Positions 41,438-50,500 of a stretch of 64,000 nt of DNA are shown in pieces. The notes beneath the pieces were generated by a model. The model saw nothing but the letters and a program-made list of their open reading frames with translations, made no database searches and was not told the origin of the DNA. Numbering within the stretch: position 1 is the first letter of the stretch; every line of letters begins with the position of its first letter. The position numbers were made by a program, and so were the translations under genes. Location of the stretch: positions 3,596,001-3,660,000 of the forward strand of contig NZ_JAJOLP010000001.1 of assembly GCF_021129215.1 (NCBI RefSeq), read 5' to 3'. The stretch is from Agromyces sp. S2-1-8 (GTDB lineage: Bacteria > Actinomycetota > Actinomycetes > Actinomycetales > Microbacteriaceae).

Positions 41438-42364
41438 TCAGGGCACCTGGTAGCCGGCGGCGCGGAAGAGCTCGTACCACTCAGGGCGCGTGAGCGGCAC
41501 GGCCGAGCCCGCCGCCGCGTCGGCGACGCGCGACGGGTTGGTCGTGCCGAGCACGACCTGCATGTTCGCGGGGTGCCGGGTGATCCACGCGGTCGCGATC
41601 GCGATCGGCGCCACGTCGTACTTCTCGGCGAGCCGGTCGATGGCCGAGTTGAGCTCGGGGTAGTCGGCCGACCCGAGGAACACGCCGCTGAAGAACCCCG
41701 CCTGCAGTGGAGACCACGCCTGGATCGTGATGCCGTTCATCCGGCAGTAGTCGACGATGCCGCCGTCGAGCATCGTCGACTGCCAGAACCCCTGCATGTT
41801 CGCCGAGATGCCCTGCGCGATGATCGGCGCGTGCGTGATCGACAGCTGCAGCTGGTTGGCGACGATCGGCTGCCGCACCGAGCGGCGCAGCAGTTCGAGC
41901 TGGCTCGGCGTGTGGTTCGAGACCCCGAAGGCGCGCACCTTCCCTGACGCCTCGAGCTCGTCGAACGCCCGGGCGACCTCGTCGGGCTCGACCAGGGCGT
42001 CGGGGCGGTGCAGCAGCAGGATGTCGAGGTAGTCGGTCTGCAGCGCCTCGAGCGACCCCTCGACCGACTCGATGATGTGCTCGTACGAGAAGTCGAAGTA
42101 CGGGCCGTCCTTCACGATGCCGCACTTCGTCTGCAGGGTGACCTGCTCGCGCTCCGCGGGCGTCAGCTGCATCGCCTCGGCGAAGCGGCGCTCGCAGGCG
42201 TGCAGCGTCTCGCCGTAGATGTCGGCATGGTCGAAGAAGTCGATGCCCGCGTCGCGGGCCGTGCCGATGAGGGTGCGCACCTCGTCGTCGCCGAGCTGCT
42301 CGATGCGCATGAGTCCGAGCACGACGTTGGGCGCCGCGATGCCGGCGAGATCGATGGTCTTCAC
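41438..42364 (-). CDS. Aldo/keto reductase (YdhF-like)
   Basis: The 308 residues have the AKR catalytic Asp and Tyr in GIDFFDHADIYGE (about 40-52), the Lys in QTKCGIV (about 78) and the His in ILLLHRPDAL (about 118), followed by RAFGVSNHTPSQLELL. The GLMR, DILLLHRP and TTNPSRVADAAAG blocks fit the YdhF subgroup. It reduces aldehydes or ketones with NADPH. GTG 42364 has TAGCCT 6 bases upstream, and its TAG is the stop of the preceding SDR gene (42374-42376). Confidence 0.85.
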   Translation of the reverse strand: MKTIDLAGIAAPNVVLGLMRIEQLGDDEVRTLIGTARDAGIDFFDHADIYGETLHACERRFAEAMQLTPAEREQVTLQTKCGIVKDGPYFDFSYEHIIESVEGSLEALQTDYLDILLLHRPDALVEPDEVARAFDELEASGKVRAFGVSNHTPSQLELLRRSVRQPIVANQLQLSITHAPIIAQGISANMQGFWQSTMLDGGIVDYCRMNGITIQAWSPLQAGFFSGVFLGSADYPELNSAIDRLAEKYDVAPIAIATAWITRHPANMQVVLGTTNPSRVADAAAGSAVPLTRPEWYELFRAAGYQVP

Positions 42365-42370
42365 TGGTGC

Positions 42371-42376
42371 AGGCTA
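42371..42376 (-). promoter_or_regulatory. -10 hexamer TAGCCT overlapping the SDR stop codon
   Basis: Read on the minus strand, TAGCCT ends 6 bases before GTG 42364, and its TAG is the stop of the upstream SDR gene. It is the second such stop/-10 fusion in the window. Confidence 0.7.
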
Positions 42377-43114
42377 TCGGTCGGCCACCCACTCGTCGAA
42401 CGTCCGGGTCGCACGCACGGCGCCCGGACCGGGCAACGTGACGCCGGATCGCATCGCGGCGAACTGCTTGCCGGGCAGTGACACGGCCAGCACCGGTCCC
42501 TTCAGGCCCTGGGCTCTGGCGAGCTTGCGGATCATCTCCTCGAGCCGCTCCTCGCGCGGGCCGGCGAGGTCGGCGACGTGCCCGGCGGGGCCGGCCTCAG
42601 CGAGCGCGACGAGTCGCTCGCCGACCTCGCGCGCCGCGACCGGCGCGGTGCGCACCTTCGGCGCGAGGTGGACGCCCGCGAACGACATGCCCTCGAGCAT
42701 CTGCCCGGCGAACTCGTGGAACTGCATCGCGCGCTGGATGGTCCAGGGCACGTCGCCCTGCTCGACGACGCGCTCCTGGGCGAGCTTCGCCGCGTAGTAC
42801 CCGTACGGCGCACGGTCGATGCCAACGATCGAGAGCAGCACGTGGTGGGGCACGCCGGCCGCGGCCTCTGCGGCGAGCAGGTTCCGCGACCCCGTCGTGA
42901 AGAACGCCTCGGCCTTCTTCGCGTCGAGCGTCGTCACGTTGCTCGTGTCGACGACCGCGTCGACGCCCTGCAGCGCCCGGGCGAGTCCCTCGCCCGAGAT
43001 CACGTCGACCCCGGCCGAGCGGGTGAGCACCACGACCTCGTGCCCGCGTTCGCGGGCGACGTCGACGACGTGGCGTCCGACGGTTCCGGTTCCCCCGGCA
43101 ACGGCGATCTTCAT
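42374..43114 (-). CDS. NAD(P)-binding SDR, probable ECF41-linked oxidoreductase
   Basis: Predicted 246 residues. The N-terminus MKIAVAGGTGTVGRHVVDVA is a GxxGxxG NAD(P) fold, and YGYYAAKLAQERVVEQGDVPWTIQRAMQFHEFA is the NmrA/HSCARG-like atypical SDR pattern. Start 43114 has AGAGGAG upstream. It is divergent from a frameshifted ECF41 sigma factor. ECF41 genes are typically neighbours of oxidoreductase, epimerase or carboxymuconolactone decarboxylase targets, so this SDR was probably its target. Confidence 0.8.
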   Translation of the reverse strand: MKIAVAGGTGTVGRHVVDVARERGHEVVVLTRSAGVDVISGEGLARALQGVDAVVDTSNVTTLDAKKAEAFFTTGSRNLLAAEAAAGVPHHVLLSIVGIDRAPYGYYAAKLAQERVVEQGDVPWTIQRAMQFHEFAGQMLEGMSFAGVHLAPKVRTAPVAAREVGERLVALAEAGPAGHVADLAGPREERLEEMIRKLARAQGLKGPVLAVSLPGKQFAAMRSGVTLPGPGAVRATRTFDEWVADR

Positions 43115-43246
43115 GATGGGCTCCTCTGCATTCGGGCCGCGGATGCGGCGGCGGGCGGGGCATCCGTTCGCCCCTTCACCATCTCGACGACGCAGCCCGC
43201 CGGAATGCAAGGTGCCGGGCGCGTCGCCGCGTGCGAGGCTGGGGGC

Positions 43247-44171
43247 ATGCCCGATGCGCCCATCGCTCCCACCGACGCGCGCGACGAGGCGCTCGACGCC
43301 GAGCGGCCCGCCCTCGTCGGCCTCGCCTACCGCATGCTCGGCACGGTGGCCGACGCCGAGGACGCGGTGCAGGAGGGCTTCGCCCGCTGGTACCGGATGC
43401 CTCCCGCAGACCGCGACTCGGTCGACCGGCCCGGCGCGTGGCTGATGCGCACGGTGGGCCGCATCTGCCTCGACCAGCTCGGCTCGGCACGTCGGCGACA
43501 CGAGCACTACGTCGGCGAGTGGCTCCCGGAGCCGTTGCCGACCGCCGACGCCGCACGGTTCGCGGTGCGGGCCGCCGACGACCCGCTCGATCGCGCGATG
43601 CGACGAGTCGGTCTCGACGGCGCTGCTCGTCGTGCTCGAGTCGCTCACCCCCGCCGAGCGGGTCGCGTTCGTGCTGCACGAGGTGTTCGCGATGCCGTTC
43701 GCCGAGATCGCGGAGGTCGTCGGACGCACGTCCGCGGCCTGCCGGCAGCTCGCCGCCTCCGCCCGCCGGCACGTGCGCGAGCGACGAGCGGGCGTCGTCA
43801 GCCGCGAGCGCCACGACGAGGTCGTGCGCGCGTTCGTCGCCGCAGCGGGCACGGGGCGGCTCGAGTCGCTGCTGTCGCTGCTCGACCCCGACGTCGTGCT
43901 CCACTCCGACGGGGGCGGATTCGTCTCGGCGACGCGACGCCCCGTGCTCGGCCCCGACCGCGTGGCCCGATTCATCGCCGGCACCCTCACCCAGCGCGGT
44001 CCGGCGCTCGAGTGGTCGCTGCATGAGACGGCCGACGGGCTCACGCTCGCCTTCGGCGAGGACGGGATCGTCGATACCGTCGCCGTCATCGAGGTGCGCG
44101 GCGACGCGATCACCAACGCCTGGGTCATGCGCAACCCCGAGAAGCTCGGGCGGTGGAACGCGCCGGCGTGA
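43247..44171 (+). pseudogene. ECF41 (SigJ-like) sigma factor interrupted by a frameshift
   Basis: The first frame (from 43247) gives sigma region 2, LVGLAYRMLGTVADAEDAVQEGFARWYR, and the ECF41 marker WLPEP at about residue 91. After DPLDRAMR (about 43600) the reading must shift by one base to continue as DESVSTALLVVLESLTPAERVAFVLHEVF (region 4), then the SnoaL-like C-terminal domain with DGGG (near 43909) and NPEKL (near 44134), the other two ECF41 signatures, ending at 44171. The shift lies around the sequence ATGCGACGAG. Either the gene is dead, or two bases are missing/one added by sequencing error. The weak -10-like GAGGCT stands 6 bases before the ATG. Confidence 0.8.
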
Positions 44172-44195
44172 ACACGCCACCCGTATCCTGAGCCG

Positions 44196-44486
44196 ATGGA
44201 GCTCGACTTCAGCGGTGCGCTGTGGTTCTGGCGCGGTCCCGCCCCGTGGCACTTCGTGACGGTGCCCGACGCAGCGTGCGACGACCTCGCGGCGATCGCG
44301 CCGTTCGTGAGCTACGGCTGGGGCATGGTGCCGGCGACCGTGCGCATCGGCGACAGCGAGTGGCCGACCGCGCTGTGGCCGAAGGACGGCGGCTACATCG
44401 TGCCCGTGAAGGCGTGGGTGCGCAGCGCCGAGTCGCTCGAGGTGGGCGACGTCGTCGACGTGCGACTCAGGGTCGGAACGCCCTGA
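44196..44486 (+). CDS. DUF1905 domain protein
   Basis: The 96 residues match DUF1905: MELDFSGALWFWRGPAPWHFVTVP, SYGWGMVPATVRIGDSEWPTALWPKDGGYIVPVKAWVR. The family is a small beta-barrel of unknown function. ATG 44196 has TATCCT (44184-44189) exactly 6 bases upstream, leaderless. It converges with the VOC gene 16 bp downstream. Confidence 0.85.
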   Translation: MELDFSGALWFWRGPAPWHFVTVPDAACDDLAAIAPFVSYGWGMVPATVRIGDSEWPTALWPKDGGYIVPVKAWVRSAESLEVGDVVDVRLRVGTP

Positions 44487-44502
44487 GCCGCACCGCGACG
44501 AC

Positions 44503-45126
44503 TCACGCGTCGGCGGGGGCCGTGACCGGCGCCCAGGCGAAGCCGTCGGGGTCGGTGTACGCGCCGTCGCCGCTCGCGATCACGAGGCGGTGCGAGCCAG
44601 AGCCCTCCTCGGGCACGCCCGCGTCCTTCGCGAGCGCGCGGCGCTTGTAGAGGCCGAGGCCGATCGGGCTGCGGGGCGTGTCGAAGTCGACGTAGCTGCC
44701 GAAGCTCTTGCCGACGGCGAAGCCGTGCTCGGCGTAGAAGCGCTTGCTCGCCGGGACGTCGTCGACGCCGAGCAGCAGGACGAGCCGATCGAAGTCGCGG
44801 CCGACGGGAACCGTGTCCTTCTTCGCCGAGGTCGCGAACTTCCAGATCGCGCCGTCGGGCGCCTGCACCGATGCGCCGACGCCCCAGAGCGACTTGGCGA
44901 CGGGCTTCAGCACCGTGGCGCCGGCGGCGACGGCGGCGTCGAAGAGGGCCTGCACGTTGCCGGGCTGCGCGACGACGAGCGACAGCGTGTAGCCGCGGAA
45001 GCCCGTCGACGGCTCAGTGGCGAGCCGTGTGCGCACCCGTCCGTCGAGGCCGAGGGCGTCGGTGTAGAAGCGGTCGGCGGCGGTGGGGTCGTCGACGTCG
45101 AGGGTAATGGATTCGATGGTTGACAT
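44503..45126 (-). CDS. VOC family protein, two-domain glyoxalase type
   Basis: Predicted 207 residues in two VOC modules: ITLDVDDPTAADRFYTDALGLDGRV...VQAPDGAIWKF (about 5-95) and LVLLLGVDDVPASKRFYAEHGFAVGK...DPDGFAWAPV (about 105-200). The second repeats the fold and DPDGF motif. The role could be resistance or a lyase; unknown. ATG 45126 has TAGCGT (45134-45139) 7 bases upstream, leaderless. Confidence 0.85.
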   Translation of the reverse strand: MSTIESITLDVDDPTAADRFYTDALGLDGRVRTRLATEPSTGFRGYTLSLVVAQPGNVQALFDAAVAAGATVLKPVAKSLWGVGASVQAPDGAIWKFATSAKKDTVPVGRDFDRLVLLLGVDDVPASKRFYAEHGFAVGKSFGSYVDFDTPRSPIGLGLYKRRALAKDAGVPEEGSGSHRLVIASGDGAYTDPDGFAWAPVTAPADA

Positions 45127-45201
45127 GTCGATCACGCTACGAGCGAGGCCCGCCCCGACGCTTCTCGAATCCTGACCGATGTGCGCCGACGTGCTCTGGC
45201 A

Positions 45202-45219
45202 ACGCAAACATGTTTACGT
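45202..45219. promoter_or_regulatory. LacI-type operator before the GH5 gene
   Basis: ACGCAAACATGTTTACGT is an 18-bp near-perfect palindrome: one base-pair mismatch. It abuts TTGACA (45219-45224). The same ACGYAAAC half-site occurs at 54240-54253, 54279 and 60604, next to genes of the carbohydrate cluster and the LacI gene. Confidence 0.8.
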
Positions 45220-45248
45220 TGACATTGCGGCTGGCACCCCCATAGCAT
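45219..45248 (+). promoter_or_regulatory. Promoter of the GH5 gene
   Basis: TTGACA (45219-45224) and TAGCAT (45243-45248) with an 18-bp spacer. The operator overlaps the -35 box, so repression would act by blocking polymerase. The leader to ATG 45322 is about 68 bases. Confidence 0.6.
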
Positions 45249-45321
45249 TGCGACCGCCAGGCGTCGCCGCGAGTGCAGCCCGACAGCGTGACGACGCGGA
45301 GAAACGAACAGGGAGGTTCGA

Positions 45322-47247
45322 ATGCATCGTCGCATCGCGACACTCGCAGTGGCCGCGGTCACCGCGGCGCTCGCCGTCTCGGCCATCGTCCCCGCGCATG
45401 CGGCGACCGAGTCGACGCCGATCGCACAGGTCACCGGGCCGCAGCTCGCGGCGTCGTGGACGCCGCCGCTGAGCACGAGGGGCCGGTACATCGTCGACGC
45501 CGACGGCGACCGATTCAAGCTCGAGTCCGCCAACTGGGACGGCGCACAGGGCCATTGGAACGGCAGCGGTGACAAGAACGACCCGGCCAACCACAACAGC
45601 GGCATGAGCTACGACATCCCCATGGGGCTCGACCGCGTGCCGATGGCGACGCTGATGAGCGACTTCCACGGACTCGGGCTCAACAGCATCCGGCTGTCGT
45701 ACTCGAACGAGATGCTCGGAATGACCACCCCAGTGCCCGACGTCGCCGTGGCGGCGAACCCCTCGCTGAAGGGCAAGACCCCGCTGCAGGTCTTCGACGC
45801 GGTGGTCGACGCCCTCACGGCCGACGGCTTCGCGGTGATCCTCAACAACCACACCACGACGTCGCGCTGGTGCTGCGGCGCCGACGACGGCAACTCGAAG
45901 TGGTACAGCAGCCAGACCACGGAGAAGTGGATCAGCGACTGGGTGATGCTGACCGAGCGCTACGAGGACAACCCCCGCGTCGTGGGCATGGACCTCCGCA
46001 ACGAGGTCCGCCGCGACGTCTGGAACGACCCGAACTGGGGCATGGGCGACGGCAACGATCTCTACCAGGCGTTCCAGAAGGCCGGCGTCGCCATCCAGCA
46101 GGCGAACCCCGACGTGCTCGTCATCATGGAGGGCATCAACTGGCAGGGCATCCCGCTCGACGGCTTCTTCCACGACCGGCCGCACCTCAAGCCCGTCGCG
46201 AACCTCTCGAACGCGCTCCCCTACCCCGACAAGCTCGTCTACGCGGCGCACATCTACGCCTACACGGGGCCGAAGCACACGGGTGCGACGGGGCTCGGCG
46301 AGACCCACGACCCCCGCTACCGCGACCTCACCCAGAGCGAGCTCGTGGCCGAGGTGAACCGGGCCGCCGCGTACGTCAATACGGCGGGCCAGCATTACAC
46401 CGCCCCCGTGTGGTTCAGCGAGTTCGGCATCGGCCACGCCGCCGACACCGGCGCGCTCGACAAGGCCTGGTGGGTGAACTTCACCGACATCCTGATCGCG
46501 AACGACAGCGACTTCGCGGCGTGGCCGCTCGTGACGCAGGCCGATGCCGCCGGGAACTTCGCCGACGGCTACTCGCTGCTCGCCTACAAGCCCGACGGCA
46601 CGAAGCTCAGCATCGCCGACGACTGGCGATACCCGCAGTGGGTGAAGCTCGTGAACGCGAACGGCAAGACCGGCCCCGTGGCCTCCGCGCCGCGCTGGAA
46701 CATGATCGGCAGCGGCAGCTTCGTCGACAGTCAGTCGTCGCTGCGCATGCTGCAGGCGGGCGACTGGTCGCCGGGCCAGTGGAAGGGCACCTGCCCCGAC
46801 AGCCAGCGCCTGCAGGGCATCGCGCGGAGCACCAACCGGGGCCTCTGCACCGACATCGGCGGCATCGCCACTTCGAACCCGCGCGTGCAGAGCGGCGAGG
46901 GCAACATCACGAACGACTGGGCCCCGGGGTACAGCAAGCTGCAGTGCAACCCGGGCGAGGTCGCCGTCGGCTACAGCCTCGGCACCGGCACCGGTACGAA
47001 GGCCGCGATGTGGAAGCTCGCCTGCGCGACGAGCACCACGGCGCTGCCGGCGAGCCAGGGCCGCCTGATCTGGTTCGACCAGGGCGACAACCGCCCGGCG
47101 GGCGGCGGCTCAACCGCCAGCGACTGGGCGCCCGGCAACTACAAGGGCCAGTGCAAGGACACCGAGTACATCGCGGGCGTTGCCTTCACCTACAACTGGA
47201 ACCACGGCGGCGTGCCCGACGCGCTGCTCTGCAAGCCGCTGACCTGA
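45322..47247 (+). CDS. Secreted glycoside hydrolase family 5 protein with C-terminal Cys repeats
   Basis: Predicted 641 residues: signal peptide (1-27, ending PAHA), GH5 domain (about 50-450) with the acid/base Glu in DLRNEV (Glu228) and the nucleophile in WFSEFGI (Glu367). The C-terminal 190 residues contain three repeats, each with DW(S/A)PG, a following Cys about 10 residues on and another Cys near the end. I know of no named domain for them. GH5 covers endo-beta-mannanase, endoglucanase and other activities; the neighbours point to mannan or glucomannan. GGGAGG precedes ATG. It is a direct target of the LacI-type operator above. Confidence 0.85.
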   Translation: MHRRIATLAVAAVTAALAVSAIVPAHAATESTPIAQVTGPQLAASWTPPLSTRGRYIVDADGDRFKLESANWDGAQGHWNGSGDKNDPANHNSGMSYDIPMGLDRVPMATLMSDFHGLGLNSIRLSYSNEMLGMTTPVPDVAVAANPSLKGKTPLQVFDAVVDALTADGFAVILNNHTTTSRWCCGADDGNSKWYSSQTTEKWISDWVMLTERYEDNPRVVGMDLRNEVRRDVWNDPNWGMGDGNDLYQAFQKAGVAIQQANPDVLVIMEGINWQGIPLDGFFHDRPHLKPVANLSNALPYPDKLVYAAHIYAYTGPKHTGATGLGETHDPRYRDLTQSELVAEVNRAAAYVNTAGQHYTAPVWFSEFGIGHAADTGALDKAWWVNFTDILIANDSDFAAWPLVTQADAAGNFADGYSLLAYKPDGTKLSIADDWRYPQWVKLVNANGKTGPVASAPRWNMIGSGSFVDSQSSLRMLQAGDWSPGQWKGTCPDSQRLQGIARSTNRGLCTDIGGIATSNPRVQSGEGNITNDWAPGYSKLQCNPGEVAVGYSLGTGTGTKAAMWKLACATSTTALPASQGRLIWFDQGDNRPAGGGSTASDWAPGNYKGQCKDTEYIAGVAFTYNWNHGGVPDALLCKPLT

Positions 47248-47263
47248 TCGGCGGACGACGAAC

Positions 47264-47293
47264 GGGGCCGGGTCGCGATCGCGACCCGGCCCC
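47264..47293. terminator. 30-bp palindromic terminator after GH5 (identical to the one at 50944)
   Basis: A perfect 30-bp palindrome whose arms are GGGGCCGGGTCGCGA and TCGCGACCCGGCCCC. The same 30 bases occur after the GH84 gene at 50944-50973, so that gene is bracketed by two copies. Confidence 0.9.
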
Positions 47294-47425
47294 TTCATTC
47301 CGCCCCGGCTGCTCGGCCGGCGTCCACGCGTGCCCGGTGAGACCAGCGGGCCGTTCCCGGCATCGAGAGCGAATCGGCCGCCGACGCTTGACGCGAGACT
47401 TCGCGATCGCCTAGGTTCGACTCCA

Positions 47426-47441
47426 ACTTAGTTTACTAAGT
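47426..47441. promoter_or_regulatory. Palindrome upstream of GH84, unknown regulator
   Basis: ACTTAGT-TT-ACTAAGT, perfect 7-bp arms, 141 bp before the GH84 start. It is unlike the ACGYAAAC sites of the neighbouring cluster, so another regulator (a ROK- or GntR-type protein is possible) may act here. Confidence 0.5.
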
Positions 47442-47581
47442 CAACAAAGTCACCAGCGCGAAGCCCTCCAGCGGCGACGCGTTCACAACTTTCACACTCC
47501 TCGGATTCGTCGCCGGTGACGAGTCACCGCGACGGATCAGAGGCAACACCGACCCACACCCTGGGTCGAGGAGGCTGGATG

Positions 47582-50500
47582 ATGCGCCCGATAGCAGGCC
47601 GCAAAATGATGCTCGGAACGGTGCTGATGTCAGCGTTGACGCTGTCATTGCTTTCCCCCTGGGTTGCGAACGCGGAGCCGTCCGCAACGCGGCCGTGCAA
47701 GTACGACCTGTATCCCAAGGTCCACAGCTGCACCTCTGGGCCGAGAAGCATGGCGATTCCGGAACAGACGACGATCAATCTCGTCGTCGACGATGGCGTC
47801 GGCCCCAACACCGCCGCCAAAGCGGAGGCACTGTTCGAGACGCGTGGCTTCGCGGTGACGACGGCGAGCCCGGACTCATCGCGGCGCGACATCGACGTTC
47901 TGGTGGGTATCGACGACGACGAGGGCGCCGATGACGCCTACCTCGACGGGACGTACGACCCGGCTCGTTCAATTGCCAATGACGACGGCTACGTACTCGA
48001 GATCAATGCCGCCGATCGGGTCGTCGCCATCGAGGGCAGGGACAACGACGCTGCGTTCTACGGCGTGACCACCCTCGATCAGATCCTCAGCCAGGCGGGC
48101 GTGGTCCTCCGCGACACACTGATCGAGGACTACGCGGACGTCAAGTTCCGGGGATTCATCGAGGGCTTCTATGGAACCCCCTGGTCGCACGAGAATCGGA
48201 AGGACCTCATGGTCTTCGGTGGCGATCACAAGATGAACTCCTACCTCTACGGACCGAAGAATGATCCCTACCACGCCGCCCGCTGGCGAGAGCCGTATCC
48301 CGCCGAGAAGCTTGCTGAACTGAAGGAGTTGGTCGACACGGGACGTGAAACCAACGTGCAGTTCGTCTGGGCGGCACACGTCGGCGGCAAGATCGACCTC
48401 GGCTCCGATGCGGATGTCCGAGCCCTCGAGGACAAGTTCGATCAGCTCTACGAAATCGGAGTCCGACAGTTCGCGATCTTCTTCGATGACGCCGCGACGA
48501 ACAACGATCAGTTGGTGAACTTCATCACCCGCATCGATCGCGAGTACATCAAGCCCAAGGGCGACGTCCGCCCCATCATCTTCTGCCCGCAGTACTACCG
48601 AAAAGACGGCGGCAGTCCAGCGACGATCAACTACCTGAAGAGCATCAGCCGTTTCCCGAAGGATGTGGAGATCATGTGGACCGGCGACAACGTGGTGTCG
48701 CCGGTCTCGCAGAGCGCCATCGACTGGGTGACGCAATACATCGACCGGCCCGTCTACATGTGGTGGAACTACCCGGTCAACGATCTCGGGCGCGCCGGAT
48801 ATGTCCATATGGGACCGTCGAAGGGCCTGCACGCGGGCGTGGAGAACGTCTCCGGCTTCGCCGCGAACCCGATGAATCAGGCCCAGGCATCGAAGGTCTC
48901 CCTCTTCAGCGTCGCGGACTACACGTGGAACACCGACGATTACAATGCAGACCTGAGTTGGCAGGCCTCGTTCGCCCGCATCATCCCGGACGATGCGACG
49001 GCGGCCCGGGCGTTGCGGATCTTCTCGGCCCATGCCTCAGCCGGCCTGAATCCGTTCGACACCCCGGAGTCCGCCTATCTGCTGCCGGAGCTGGCCTCCT
49101 TCAAACAACTGCTCGCTGCCGACGGTGAGGTCGACGAATCAGGCGCGACCCTGATCCGATCCTTCGACGAGATCAGTAGCGCGATCGACACGCTCGAGGC
49201 GTACGACGGATCGAACGGCATCTCCGGAGAAGTGGGGCCTTGGCTCGACGAGCTCAAACGGATCGCGCAAGTGAGCAGGGCCACGGTTCAGGGAATCCTC
49301 GACCTGGACGACCTCACTCCGGATGATCCGGCGTCGATCCGAGCTGCGATGACCCTCATCTCGGACCAGCGAGCCGGCCTCAAGGCCGCAGTCTCGTCTT
49401 CGCCGAAGGTGATTGCGCAGAAGGAGCTCGTTCCCTTCATCGAGGAGATCCTCTCGCTCGTCGAGATTCGACTCATGAACGCGCTCTCGCTGCCGCCCAA
49501 GATGCATGGCTTCGGAAGCACGACCTTGGACTACCCGAAGATGCTGGACGGCGACCTGTCCACAGCGGCCGGATCGGGCGCATTCGTGTCCCGTGGAGCG
49601 TACTTCGGTGTGAATCTCGGCAGAACGACGCGCATCGACAACGTGCTCATCAGCATGGACGCCAAGAACTACTACAAGCAGGGCGTGCTCGAGGCATCGA
49701 TCGACAACGCCACCTGGTTCGAAGTGGCCGGTTTCGACAGCAGTTCGGTCTCCGCTCGGCAACTCGACGTCGAAGCACAGTTCCTGCGCTACCGCGCCAC
49801 CGACGAGTTCACGGATGAGGTCACCGGCTCGCCCAATCGCGGGTTGTCGGTCAAGGAGTTCCGCGTGAACGTGGAAGACCCTGCCGAGGTCTTCACGAAC
49901 GTGGCCGGTCTGCAGGGTCGTGCCCTCTCCTTCGAAGGATCGACCGTCGCGCTGCGAGGCTCCGGCGATCTCACCGTGGAGCCGGGAGAGTACTTCGGCT
50001 TCCGCTTCAACAAGCTCAAGAACGCGCATTCGCTGAGGATCGACGATGACCTGAGGTTCCTGAGCGCCGAGTTCTCGACCGACGGACGTGCATGGACCGC
50101 GATGAACTGGTCGGATCCGCGCATCAACGCAGCGACGTACATTCGCGTGGTGAACACGTCGACGGTCGCGCAGGACATCGCGCTACAGGAGCTCTCCGTT
50201 GCACTCGGCGGCTCCATCCGCCCCACGGCGAGCGCGCACAACGTGAGCGTCTACTCCGGAAAGGTCGAGAACATCGTCGACGGCGACCCGGTCACGTCCT
50301 TCTGGCTCCGAGGGGCGGGCGGTGACCGGCACTTCGTCTTCGATCTGGGACGCGAAATCCCGGTCTACGACCTGTGGATCAGATCGGAGAAGGACCTCGT
50401 GTCTTCGGGCCGCATCGAGTTGAGTTCTGACGGGACGAACTGGCGTGATCCGGTCACGTTCGCCAAGGCCGGGGCCGACAACGTCGTGAAGCTCGGCGGC

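Larger units (their letters stand above)
47248..47581. promoter_or_regulatory. 334-bp region between GH5 and GH84 genes: terminator, palindrome and promoter
   Basis: It contains the GH5 terminator (47264-47293), a stretch with no visible gene, and, from about 47400, AT-rich sequence with the palindrome at 47426. The base composition falls here to that of the GH84 gene. No other RNA or gene is seen. Confidence 0.6.

Noticed and set aside
47516-47581. Upstream GTG start for the GH84 protein
   Set aside because: It would put a hydrophilic stretch before the signal peptide and lacks an SD; ATG 47579/47582 has GAGGAGG.
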